From assembly GCA_946187475.1 (NCBI GenBank), contig CAMHRJ010000148.1:1-5929 (forward strand): 5,929 nucleotides of DNA, read 5' to 3'. A model generated the notes under the pieces. It saw only the letters and a list, made by a program, of their open reading frames with translations, searched no databases and was not told where the DNA came from. The stretch comes from an uncultured Clostridia bacterium (GTDB lineage: Bacteria; Bacillota; Clostridia; Oscillospirales; Oscillospiraceae). Of this stretch, positions 1 through 5,929 are shown piece by piece (positions within the stretch are counted from its first letter, which is position 1; each line of letters starts with the position of its first letter). A program made the translations under genes and the position numbers.

Positions 1-2908
1 CGTGGCCCAGCTCGTCCAGCTTCAGGAGGTTTGCCTCCATGCAGTGGTATTCAAAGTGGGTGGTGATGATGTCGCTGTTGGGGTCGTCCGCCGGATGCTG
101 CACCGGGCAGAAGTCCGTCACGTCCATATCCTGGGGGATGACCACCAGACCGCCGGGATGCTGGCCGGTGGTGCGCTTGACGCCCACGCAGCCCTGGGCC
201 AGCCGCTCCATCTCCGCCTTGGGGATGGTGAGATTCCGCTCCTCGGCGTACTTGAGCACGTAGCCGTAGGCGGTCTTTTCCGCCAGGGTGCCGATGGTGC
301 CGGCCCGAAACACGTGGTCGGAGCCGAAGAGTTCTTCGGTGTATTTGTGGGCCCGGCCCTGGTATTCGCCGGAGAAGTTCAGATCGATATCGGGGACCTT
401 GTCACCGCCGAAGCCCAGGAAGGTCTCGAAGGGGATGTCGAAGCCCTCCTTGCGCATCTCGGCGCCGCAGCGGGGGCAGGTTTTGTCGGGCATGTCCGCG
501 CCGCAGCCGTAGCCCTTGCCGGACTCGAAGTCCGTGTGGCGGCAGTTGGGGCAGACATAGTGGGCGGGCAGAGAGTTGACCTCGGTGATGCCGGAGAAAT
601 AGGCCACCAGGGAGGAACCCACGCTGCCTCGGCTTCCCACCAGGTAGCCGTGCTCCAGGGAGTTGGCCACCAGCTTCTGGGCAGACATGTAGATAACGTC
701 ATAGCCGCGGGAGAGGATGCCGCCCAGCTCCTGCTCCACACGGGCGGTGATCAGCTCCGGCGGGTTCTCGCCGTAAATGGCGTGCATCTTGCCGTAGACC
801 AGCTCCTTGAGCTGCTCGGCGGAGTTTTCGATCTTCGGCGGGAACAGGTCCTTGGGCAGCAGCTCGAAGGTCTCCACCTGATCGGCGATGGCCACGGTGT
901 TCCGGATGACCACCTCCCGGGCAGTCTCCTCGCCCAGATAGGAAAACTCGTCCAGCATATCATCCGTTGTACGGAAATAGAGCGGCATGTCCTTGTCCGC
1001 GTCTTTAAAACCCTTGGCCCCCAGGAGCACGTGGCGATAGATCTCCTGCTCCGGGTTGAGGAAGTGCACATCGCCGGTGGCCACCACGGGCTTTCCCATC
1101 TCCCGGCCCAGGGCCAGGATGCGCCGGTTCAGCTCCCGCAGGGTCTCGTCGCTCTGAACCACGCCGCTCTCCACCAGGAAACGGTTGTTGGCCAGGGGCA
1201 TGATCTCAAAGTAATCATAGAAGCTGCCGATGCGCTTCAGCTCCGGCCAGCTCTTGCCGTAGAGCATGGCGTCGAAAAGCTCACCCGCTTCGCAGGCGGA
1301 GCCGATGATCAGGCCCTCCCGGTACTTGCGCAGGACGCTCTTGGGCACGGTGGGATTGCGGTTGAAGTATTTGAGGTAGGACTGGGAGATGATCTCATAG
1401 AGATTCTTCAGGCCCACCTTGTTTTTCACGAGAATAGAGATGTGCCGTGTACGACGACGGCGCACCAGCTTTTGGTTTACATAATCATTCAGCTGGCAGA
1501 AGGTATGCACTCCCTGCTCCGCCAGCATGGGCACGAATTTCTCCATGATTCGCGCCACGACCTCCGCGTCGTCATAGGCCCGGTGGTGCCGGAAGGCCGG
1601 CAGACTCAGGCGGTTGGAGACCGTGTCCAGCTTGTGGTTTTTCAGATCCGGCAGCAGGGCCCGGGCCATGGGCAGCGTGTCCAGATAGATGGGCTCGAAG
1701 TCCATGCCCGCCTGGCGGCAGGCGTCGGACATGAAGCCGGTATCAAAATCTGCGTTGTGGGCGATCAGCGGTCGATCGCCGGCGAAGTCCAGAAACAGGC
1801 GCATGGCCTCAGCGGGCTTGGGCGCCCCCTGCACATCCGCGTCGGTGATGCCCGTCAGGCGTGTGATCTCGTCGGAGATGGGCATGCCCGGGTCCACGAA
1901 GGTGCTGAACTTCTCCAGAATCTCGCCGCCGCGAAAGCGCACGGCGCCGATCTCGGTCATGGCGTTTTCCGTGACGCGCAGACCGGTGGTCTCGATATCG
2001 AAGGCGATGTACTCCTGATCCAGCGGCAGATCGTCGCCGCCGTGGGCAGCCAGGGAGGCGTCCTCGTCGTTGACGAGGTAGCCCTCCATGCCGTAGATCA
2101 GCTTGATGCCCCGCTTTTTCGCCGCCAGCCAGGCGTCCGGGAAGGCCTGAGCCACGCCGTGGTCCGTGATGGCGATGGCCGGATGGCCCCAGGCCGCAGC
2201 TTGGGCGATGAGATCGCCGGGGTCGCTGAGGGCGTCCAGGGCGGAGAACCGGGTATGCAAATGGAGTTCCACGCGCTTTTCGTCGGCGGTATCCTCCCGA
2301 ACGGGCTTCTGCCCCGCCGCGATGGCAGAGGGCTCCAGCACCATGTCGTTGTCGTATTTGCTGAAATTGATATTGCCCAGCACCTTGAGCCACATGCCGG
2401 GCTTGATCTGGCCCAGCACGCTCTGGTCCGCGTCGCCCCGGAGATACTGGGAGACGTGGATGGAGCCGGTGTAGTCCGTCATCTTGAAGCTCAGGATGGC
2501 GGCACCGTTTTTGGCCAGGGTGCGGCTGTCCTCGGCAAAGACCTCGCCCTCGATGAGCACGCGGCCGGACTCCAGCGTCACGTCGGAGAGCGGAACACGT
2601 TTGGCCTTCGGGGAGATGGGTCTGCCCATGAGCAGCCGCTCCCTGGGCTTTTCCGCGGCCTTTTTGACCTCCGGATAGCTGGCGTGGATGACCGCGCCCT
2701 GGAGGCCGTAGCGCTCGGCGATGAGCCGCTCCAGCTGGCTCAGCTCCACCGGGGCGGGCATCTGGGCGAAGTGGGCGCGGATCTCCATGGTGAGGCTCTC
2801 CCGCAGGATGACCACACCCAGGACCTCCGCCCCGTCCAGTCCGCCGCAGCTGCCGGCATAGATCACCGCGTCCGGAAAGATATCTAAAAATGGGATTTTC
2901 TCAGCCAT
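1..2908 (-). CDS. polC: DNA polymerase III alpha subunit, PolC type (5' part; C-terminus beyond the window)
   Basis: PolC is the replicative polymerase of low-GC-type Gram-positive bacteria and carries its own 3'-5' proofreading exonuclease. The minus-strand frame is open for 969 codons to the window edge without a stop. Domains in order: a short N-terminal domain (about 1-85), an OB fold (about 115-196), the first PHP segment with VELHLHT (213-219) and ITDHG (247-251), then a DnaQ-like exonuclease inserted in the PHP domain (about 299-465). The exonuclease shows FDIETTGL (D304, E306), HNADFD (384-389) and HHRAYDDAE (441-449). PHP resumes, followed by the polymerase core: GSRGSVGSS (758-766), a zinc site CPNC (786-789) with CPRC (811-814), the catalytic pair PDIDLNFSG (D840, D842), and RTTGQHPGG near the edge. 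All key exonuclease and the visible catalytic residues are intact. By comparison with Bacillus PolC (about 1437 residues) some 460 C-terminal residues are missing only because the window ends. The start is fixed: the ATG directly follows the in-frame ispG stop, so no upstream extension is possible. The N-terminus is about 120 residues shorter than in Bacillus. Confidence 0.97.
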   Translation of the reverse strand, partial: MAEKIPFLDIFPDAVIYAGSCGGLDGAEVLGVVILRESLTMEIRAHFAQMPAPVELSQLERLIAERYGLQGAVIHASYPEVKKAAEKPRERLLMGRPISPKAKRVPLSDVTLESGRVLIEGEVFAEDSRTLAKNGAAILSFKMTDYTGSIHVSQYLRGDADQSVLGQIKPGMWLKVLGNINFSKYDNDMVLEPSAIAAGQKPVREDTADEKRVELHLHTRFSALDALSDPGDLIAQAAAWGHPAIAITDHGVAQAFPDAWLAAKKRGIKLIYGMEGYLVNDEDASLAAHGGDDLPLDQEYIAFDIETTGLRVTENAMTEIGAVRFRGGEILEKFSTFVDPGMPISDEITRLTGITDADVQGAPKPAEAMRLFLDFAGDRPLIAHNADFDTGFMSDACRQAGMDFEPIYLDTLPMARALLPDLKNHKLDTVSNRLSLPAFRHHRAYDDAEVVARIMEKFVPMLAEQGVHTFCQLNDYVNQKLVRRRRTRHISILVKNKVGLKNLYEIISQSYLKYFNRNPTVPKSVLRKYREGLIIGSACEAGELFDAMLYGKSWPELKRIGSFYDYFEIMPLANNRFLVESGVVQSDETLRELNRRILALGREMGKPVVATGDVHFLNPEQEIYRHVLLGAKGFKDADKDMPLYFRTTDDMLDEFSYLGEETAREVVIRNTVAIADQVETFELLPKDLFPPKIENSAEQLKELVYGKMHAIYGENPPELITARVEQELGGILSRGYDVIYMSAQKLVANSLEHGYLVGSRGSVGSSLVAYFSGITEVNSLPAHYVCPNCRHTDFESGKGYGCGADMPDKTCPRCGAEMRKEGFDIPFETFLGFGGDKVPDIDLNFSGEYQGRAHKYTEELFGSDHVFRAGTIGTLAEKTAYGYVLKYAEERNLTIPKAEMERLAQGCVGVKRTTGQHPGGLVVIPQDMDVTDFCPVQHPADDPNSDIITTHFEYHCMEANLLKLDELGH

Positions 2909-3967
2909 TTAGAAGTTTTCTCCTGTTCTGATGAACTCGATGAGGGCGTCGCAGAGCTGGTCGGCAGGATATTTGCCGATGACCTCGCCCTTGGAAAACA
3001 GAATGCCGCTCTCCTTGCCGCCGGCGATGCCGTAGTCGGCCTCCCGGCCCTCGCCCAGACCGTTGACCACGCAGCCCATGACGGCCACGGTGATGTTCCG
3101 GTCCACGCCCTGGAGCCGCTGCTCCACTTCGTTGGCAAGGCCGATCAGGTCGATCTGGGTCCGCCCGCAGGTGGGGCAGCTGACCAGGCGCACGCCTTCG
3201 CTGCGCAGTCCTGCGGCCTTGAGGATGGAGATGCCGGCCCGGACCTCCTCCACGGGGTCTGCCGTGAGGGAGACGCGGATGGTATCGCCGATGCCCTCGC
3301 TGAGAAGGGTGCCGATGCCCACGGCGGAACGGATGACGCCGTTGTAGGCAGTGCCCGTCTCCGTGACGCCCACGTGGAGCGGATAGGGGAAGGTCTCCGC
3401 CGCCAGCCGATAGGCCGCGATGGTCAGCGGCACGGTGGAGCTCTTCATGGACAGGGCGATGTCGTCAAAATCATAGCGGTGGAGCAGGTCGATGTGACCC
3501 TGGGCGCTCTCCACCAGCGCCTCGGCGGTGGAATGGCCGTACTTTTCCAGCAGGCGCTTTTCCAAGCTTCCGCCGTTGACCCCGATGCGGATGGGAATCT
3601 GGCGGGCCTTGCAGGCCTCGGCAACCTTTCGGACGTTGTCGGCCTCGCCGATGTTCCCGGGATTGATGCGGATTTTGTGCACGCCGGCCTCCGCCGCGGC
3701 CAGAGCCAGGCGATAGTCGAAGTGGATGTCCGCCACCACGGGGATGGGAGACGCTTTCACGATCTCCGGCAGGGCTGCCGCCGCATCCGGATCGGGCACG
3801 GCCACGCGGATGATCTCGCAGCCGGCGTCATACAGGCGCTTGATCTGGTCGATGGTGGCTTTGGCGTCGGAGGTGCGGGTGTTGCACATGCTCTGCACCG
3901 CAATGGGCGCTCCGCCGCCTACGGGCACGTCGCCGATCCTGATTTGTTTGGTATTTTGGTGATTCAT
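2909..3967 (-). CDS. ispG: 4-hydroxy-3-methylbut-2-en-1-yl diphosphate synthase (IspG/GcpE)
   Basis: IspG is a cytosolic [4Fe-4S] enzyme that reductively converts 2-C-methyl-D-erythritol 2,4-cyclodiphosphate to HMBPP, the penultimate step of the MEP isoprenoid pathway. The protein has 352 residues, the usual length for the short bacterial form without the large insert seen in plants and chlamydiae. An N-terminal TIM-barrel half is recognisable from PIAVQSMCNTRTSD (21-34), VVADIHFDYRLAL (77-89) and HKIRINPGNIG (97-107). The C-terminal iron-sulfur half carries the three cluster cysteines and the glutamate ligand: SCPTCGR (C264, C267) and MGCVVNGLGEG (C299, E306). The ATG start is preceded by AGGAG at 6-nt spacing. 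The stop TAA abuts the polC ATG, implying coupled expression, while a 213-nt repeat-bearing spacer separates it from rseP. With dxr upstream, two MEP-pathway genes sit in one cluster. Nothing is truncated or missing. Confidence 0.97.
   Translation of the reverse strand: MNHQNTKQIRIGDVPVGGGAPIAVQSMCNTRTSDAKATIDQIKRLYDAGCEIIRVAVPDPDAAAALPEIVKASPIPVVADIHFDYRLALAAAEAGVHKIRINPGNIGEADNVRKVAEACKARQIPIRIGVNGGSLEKRLLEKYGHSTAEALVESAQGHIDLLHRYDFDDIALSMKSSTVPLTIAAYRLAAETFPYPLHVGVTETGTAYNGVIRSAVGIGTLLSEGIGDTIRVSLTADPVEEVRAGISILKAAGLRSEGVRLVSCPTCGRTQIDLIGLANEVEQRLQGVDRNITVAVMGCVVNGLGEGREADYGIAGGKESGILFSKGEVIGKYPADQLCDALIEFIRTGENF
2920..2924 (-). promoter_or_regulatory. Ribosome binding site of polC, inside the 3' end of ispG
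   Basis: AGGAG on the minus strand lies within the last ispG codons, 11 nt before the polC ATG. The spacing is long but usable. Together with the TAA-ATG junction it fixes the polC start and suggests that ribosomes finishing ispG help initiate polC. Confidence 0.6.
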
Positions 3968-3973
3968 GGTTGT

Positions 3974-3978
3974 CTCCT
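3974..3978 (-). promoter_or_regulatory. Ribosome binding site of ispG
   Basis: A strong AGGAG on the minus strand lies 6 nt before the ATG at 3967-3965. It supports that start over any internal methionine. Confidence 0.85.
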
Positions 3979-4017
3979 GAGTGGTGGGGGTTTACGTTTG
4001 TAAGTTCAAATTGGAAG

Positions 4018-4029
4018 TTTGTAGGGGAG
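4018..4029. repeat. Possible truncated, inverted end of the same repeat family
   Basis: The 12 bases TTTGTAGGGGAG are the exact reverse complement of the right boundary of copy B (5421-5432), and GAA lies just outside both, with one extra base here. It looks like the terminus of a third, inverted copy of which the rest is lost. The match is short and could be chance. Confidence 0.35.
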
Positions 4030-4054
4030 ATGAGTTTACTCCGCACTACAATTT

Positions 4055-4140
4055 GTGCTCGTAGGGGCGGGGCTTGCCCCGCCCGTTTACACAGGCATTT
4101 GTCTGGCGGGAGGGGCAAGCCCCTCCCCTACGAGTTCTAT
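4055..4140. repeat. 86-bp GC-rich double-hairpin repeat, copy A (rseP-ispG spacer)
   Basis: This is one of two near-identical intergenic elements, 82 of 86 positions the same as the copy at 5353-5438 and in the same orientation. It holds two perfect 8-bp hairpins. The left one (4065-4084) is GGGCGGGG with loop CTTG; the right one (4108-4127) is GGGAGGGG with loop CAAG. They are separated by a 23-nt linker. The outer arms, 4058-4080 and 4112-4134, are also inverted repeats of each other with one mismatch in 23, so a single long hairpin is an alternative fold. No U-rich tract follows on either strand, so it is not a standard terminator. It has no coding capacity. Weaker similarity to the other copy continues into both flanks (roughly 3999-4160). 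It resembles the small dispersed palindromic repeats found between genes in many genomes; whether it is dispersed in this genome cannot be seen here. Confidence 0.9.
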
Positions 4141-4180
4141 CCAACAGAGCGCTAAATTCTAATTGATCGATTTTGGTCGG

Positions 4181-5233
4181 TCATTTCGTTACAATGCGGG
4201 AAATGTCGTTGAACATCACGAAGGCCATGAGGCCCAGCAGCAGCACCATGCCGCCGGTGTGGATATAGCCCTCGAATCTGGGGTCGATCTTGCGGCGGGT
4301 GATGTGCTCGATGATCCAGGTGACCACCAGCAGAAACACGCGTCCGCCGTCCAGCGCCGGGATGGGCAGCATGTTCATGACCGCCAGGTTCACGGCGATG
4401 AAGGCCATGAAATAGGCGATGTTCAGCAGCGCGTCGGAGACGCCGGCGCTCTCCTGCCCCACGTCGTTGATCATGCTGACGATGCCCACCGGGCCGGAGA
4501 GATCCTTCACCCCCACGGCGCCGGCCAGCAGATCGCGGAGGCTGCCATAGACCATGCGCATGAAATCGATGGCGCAGTACCAGCTGTACTGGAGCTTCTG
4601 GGGGAAGTTCATCTCCTTCACGCCGAAGCGGAAGCCGTAATACTGGCCCTCCTCACCGGGATAGGTCAGAAGCTTCAGCTCGAAGTCCTCCAGGGTCACC
4701 TTCTCACCGTCGCGGATGACCACGATGTCGTGGACGCCGCTGCCGCGGGCCAGATACTCAGAGACGTTGGCGGAGAAATAGATCCGGTGGCCGTCGATGC
4801 GGTAGAACTCGTCGCCCACCTGCAGGCCCTCGGCGCTCTCATAGGGGCAGCCGTCGAAAAACTCGGTGATGACCGGGGTGCTGTAGGCCTTGGAGTTGGA
4901 GAACACGATCACCAGCAGCACCAGGCCGATCAGGAAATTCATGAAGGAGCCCGCCACCAGGATGATGACGCGCTTCCAGGCCGGCTGGCTGGAGAAGGCG
5001 CGGGGGTCGTCCTCGATGGCCTCATCCTCGCCGCTCATGGCGCAGTATCCGCCGATGGGCAGAACGCGCAGGGCGTAAAGGGTCTCGCCCTTCTGCTTTT
5101 TCCACAGGGCCGGGCCCATGCCGATGGAGAATTCCTCCACCCGCACGCCGCAGGCCTTGGCGGCCATGAAATGTCCAAACTCGTGGACGGCAATGAGGAT
5201 CCCGAAGCCCAGGATCGCCAGGAGAATATACAT
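4181..5233 (-). CDS. rseP: Site-2 intramembrane zinc metalloprotease RseP (M50 family)
   Basis: This is an integral membrane protease that cuts substrates within the bilayer after a first cut by another protease. In Gram-positive relatives (RasP, YluC, Eep) the substrates include anti-sigma factors, FtsL and signal-peptide remnants; the substrate here cannot be read from sequence. The 350-residue protein has HEFGH (H17, E18, H21) in the first membrane helix as the zinc-binding and catalytic motif, AGSFMNF (94-100) in the second helix, and a single PDZ-like domain at about 115-185. SGPVGI follows at 246-251. The third helix is about 270-291 and contains NMLPIPALDGG (287-297), whose D295 is the third zinc ligand. 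A last helix lies at about 328-345. All four expected membrane segments and all metal ligands are present. The ATG start is supported by an AAAGGA site upstream. It sits between dxr and ispG, a common clostridial arrangement, but is flanked on both sides by copies of an 86-bp repeat. Confidence 0.96.
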   Translation of the reverse strand: MYILLAILGFGILIAVHEFGHFMAAKACGVRVEEFSIGMGPALWKKQKGETLYALRVLPIGGYCAMSGEDEAIEDDPRAFSSQPAWKRVIILVAGSFMNFLIGLVLLVIVFSNSKAYSTPVITEFFDGCPYESAEGLQVGDEFYRIDGHRIYFSANVSEYLARGSGVHDIVVIRDGEKVTLEDFELKLLTYPGEEGQYYGFRFGVKEMNFPQKLQYSWYCAIDFMRMVYGSLRDLLAGAVGVKDLSGPVGIVSMINDVGQESAGVSDALLNIAYFMAFIAVNLAVMNMLPIPALDGGRVFLLVVTWIIEHITRRKIDPRFEGYIHTGGMVLLLGLMAFVMFNDISRIVTK

Positions 5234-5240
5234 GGGAAGT

Positions 5241-5246
5241 TCCTTT
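5241..5246 (-). promoter_or_regulatory. Ribosome binding site of rseP
   Basis: AAAGGA on the minus strand lies 7 nt before the ATG at 5233-5231. The tandem heptamer block ends 7 nt upstream of this site, so changes in repeat number would alter the leader just before the ribosome entry site. Confidence 0.7.
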
Positions 5247-5253
5247 CAGATGA

Positions 5254-5302
5254 GAGTGAAGAGTGGAGAGTGGAGAGTGGAGTGTGGAGTGTGGAGTTGA
5301 AA
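5254..5302. repeat. Tandem heptanucleotide repeat in the rseP leader
   Basis: Seven-base units run in phase on the plus strand: GAGTGAA, then GAGTGGA three times, GTGTGGA twice and a degenerate GTTGAAA. In the rseP message this reads as a C/U-rich TCCACTC array. It ends 7 nt upstream of the rseP ribosome binding site. The change of unit sequence along the array (GAGTGGA to GTGTGGA) is what stepwise duplication by slippage would produce. It is non-coding; an antisense reading frame through it gives repetitive Trp-Arg-Val-Glu peptides that are not a real protein. Confidence 0.85.
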
Positions 5303-5352
5303 GCTGTAAATTTGAATTTATCGGGATGTTGGATTTACGCCGTACTTCGATG

Positions 5353-5438
5353 GTGCTCGTAGGGGCGGGGCTTGCCCCGCCCGTTTATATAGGCATTTGT
5401 CTGGCGGGAGGGGCAAGCCCCTCCCCTACAAATTCTAT
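5353..5438. repeat. 86-bp GC-rich double-hairpin repeat, copy B (dxr-rseP spacer)
   Basis: This is the second copy of the element at 4055-4140, offset by 1298 bp without any gap. Its hairpins are at 5363-5382 and 5406-5425; its 20-nt outer arms are 5359-5378 and 5410-5429. The four differences from copy A are all transitions: two in the linker (ACAC becomes ATAT, 5388 and 5390) and two just outside the right arm (5430 and 5432). None touches a small-hairpin stem. The linker change produces TATATAA on the minus strand, which looks like a -10 box but has no well-spaced -35. The weakly similar flank extends over roughly 5304-5463, including a shared CGCTAAA box next to the dxr stop. Confidence 0.9.
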
Positions 5439-5462
5439 ATCGGTGCGACCGCTAAACTCCAA
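5434..5462 (-). promoter_or_regulatory. Candidate sigma-70 type promoter upstream of rseP
   Basis: On the minus strand TTGGAG (-35-like, 5462-5457) is followed after exactly 17 nt by TATAGA (-10-like, 5439-5434). It lies just downstream of the dxr stop. If used, transcription would start at the edge of the 86-bp repeat and the whole double hairpin would form the leader of an rseP-ispG-polC message. The match is partial (TTG and TATA are the consensus parts) and promoters predicted by eye are often false. Confidence 0.3.
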
Positions 5463-5463
5463 T

Positions 5464-5929
5464 TTACTGCTTAAAATACGCTCTTACGAAGGCGCGGGCT
5501 TCCCGGTCGGCGGCGAGAATGGTCTCCAGATCCGGGTGTTCCGCTCTAGGGACCGCCTGAACCGCAGCGGCAACGCTGTCATAAATATCGTTGTAGCCGA
5601 TCTTGTGGTCCAAAAACAGATGCACTGCCACCTCGTTGGCCGCGTTCATGACGGCGGCGTCGGTGCCGCCGTTGCGAGCGCACCGGATGGCCAGAGCCAG
5701 GCAGGGCAGCTTTTCAAAGTCCGGGGCGAAGAAGTTCAGCCCTTTCCCCAGCCTGGTGAAGTCCAGCCGGTCGCTCATGCTGGGCATCCGGTCGGGATAG
5801 GTCAGGGCATACTGGATGGGCAGGCCCATGTCCGGCACGCCCAGCTGGGCGATAACGGTGCCGTCCAGAAGCTCCACCATGGAGTGGACGATGCTCTCGG
5901 GATGGATCAGCACCTCAATGCCGTCGGGG
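5464..5929 (-). CDS. dxr: 1-deoxy-D-xylulose-5-phosphate reductoisomerase (3' part only)
   Basis: Dxr (IspC) uses NADPH to rearrange and reduce DXP to 2-C-methyl-D-erythritol 4-phosphate, the committed step of the MEP pathway, in the cytosol. Only the last 155 or so residues lie in the window; the frame is open to the right edge, so the N-terminal NADPH-binding domain and the acidic metal ligands lie outside or largely outside. What is visible matches the family closely: IHPESIVHSMVELLDG, then VIAQLGVPDMGLPIQYALTY (the flexible catalytic-loop region and the dimer-facing strand), LDFTRLGKGLNFFAPD, and the C-terminal helical domain starting with AAVMNAANEVAV. It ends normally at YFKQ followed by TAA. 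A GTG that could be read as a start 17 bases from the edge is internal to the conserved domain and is not the true start. It is the upstream member of the cluster, with a 230-nt gap before rseP. Confidence 0.96.
   Translation of the reverse strand, partial: PDGIEVLIHPESIVHSMVELLDGTVIAQLGVPDMGLPIQYALTYPDRMPSMSDRLDFTRLGKGLNFFAPDFEKLPCLALAIRCARNGGTDAAVMNAANEVAVHLFLDHKIGYNDIYDSVAAAVQAVPRAEHPDLETILAADREARAFVRAYFKQ

Noticed and set aside
1809..2393. A 194-codon minus-strand frame inside polC
   Set aside because: It is out of frame with polC and gives an Arg/Gly/His-rich product with no domain. The overlapping polC frame encodes the PHP and exonuclease motifs here.
2..2887. A 961-codon open frame on the plus strand
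   Set aside because: It is in exact antisense codon register with polC. It stays open because polC avoids TTA, CTA and TCA codons under GC-rich codon bias, and it ends where polC uses TTA for L7. The minus-strand reading has every PolC motif; the plus-strand product is low-complexity and His/Val/Gly-rich.
3374..4003. A 209-codon plus-strand frame over ispG
   Set aside because: It is the in-register antisense shadow of ispG, produced by the same codon bias.
4058..4134. The double hairpins as rho-independent terminators between the genes
   Set aside because: Stems are strong, but neither strand has a run of T after either hairpin in either copy, so intrinsic termination of the usual type is not supported. 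Attenuation or RNA processing remains possible.
4055..4140. A CRISPR repeat or a structured riboswitch
   Set aside because: There are only two copies 1.3 kb apart with a gene between, no regularly spaced spacers, and no conserved ligand-binding core that I recognise. Only simple hairpins are visible.
4163..5362. A 399-codon plus-strand frame over rseP
   Set aside because: It is the in-register antisense shadow of rseP, running into the heptamer array at its end. It has no ribosome binding site or recognisable domain, while rseP on the other strand has complete M50 motifs.
4055..5438. A composite transposon or integron-like unit with rseP as cargo
   Set aside because: There is no transposase or integrase, no evident target-site duplication, and rseP in this position is standard for Clostridia with base composition like its neighbours.

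Overview
The window is a stretch of bacterial chromosome in which every real gene lies on the minus strand. Read in the direction of transcription (right to left), the order is dxr (3' end only), rseP, ispG and polC (5' two thirds only). PolC-type DNA polymerase, this gene order and the high-GC codon usage together point to a GC-rich member of the Clostridia, plausibly a gut Oscillospiraceae-type bacterium. That placement is inference from gene content, not a database match.

Layout by region: 5929-5464 is the C-terminal part of 1-deoxy-D-xylulose-5-phosphate reductoisomerase (Dxr/IspC). The 230-nt gap 5463-5234 holds a candidate promoter, an 86-bp GC-rich double-hairpin repeat and a heptanucleotide tandem repeat just before the rseP ribosome binding site. 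5233-4181 is the complete site-2 membrane protease RseP. The 213-nt gap 4180-3968 holds a second copy of the double-hairpin repeat and a fragment of what looks like a third, inverted copy. 3967-2909 is the complete iron-sulfur enzyme IspG. polC starts on the base after the ispG stop codon and runs off the left edge after 969 codons.

How the genes relate: Dxr and IspG are two steps of the MEP route to isoprenoid precursors. RseP cleaves membrane proteins inside the bilayer, and PolC is the main replicative polymerase. The set is a housekeeping cluster, probably cotranscribed at least from ispG into polC. dxr-rseP and rseP-ispG are separated by repeat-bearing spacers that could attenuate or process the message, or carry internal promoters.

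I see no mobile element with its own genes, no CRISPR array, no RNA gene and no undescribed multi-gene system. The most interesting content is non-coding: two 86-bp repeats, 82/86 identical, in direct orientation on either side of rseP. Sequence changes inside them preserve two separate small hairpins. A second point of interest is a PolC whose N-terminal region is about 120 residues shorter than in Bacillus.
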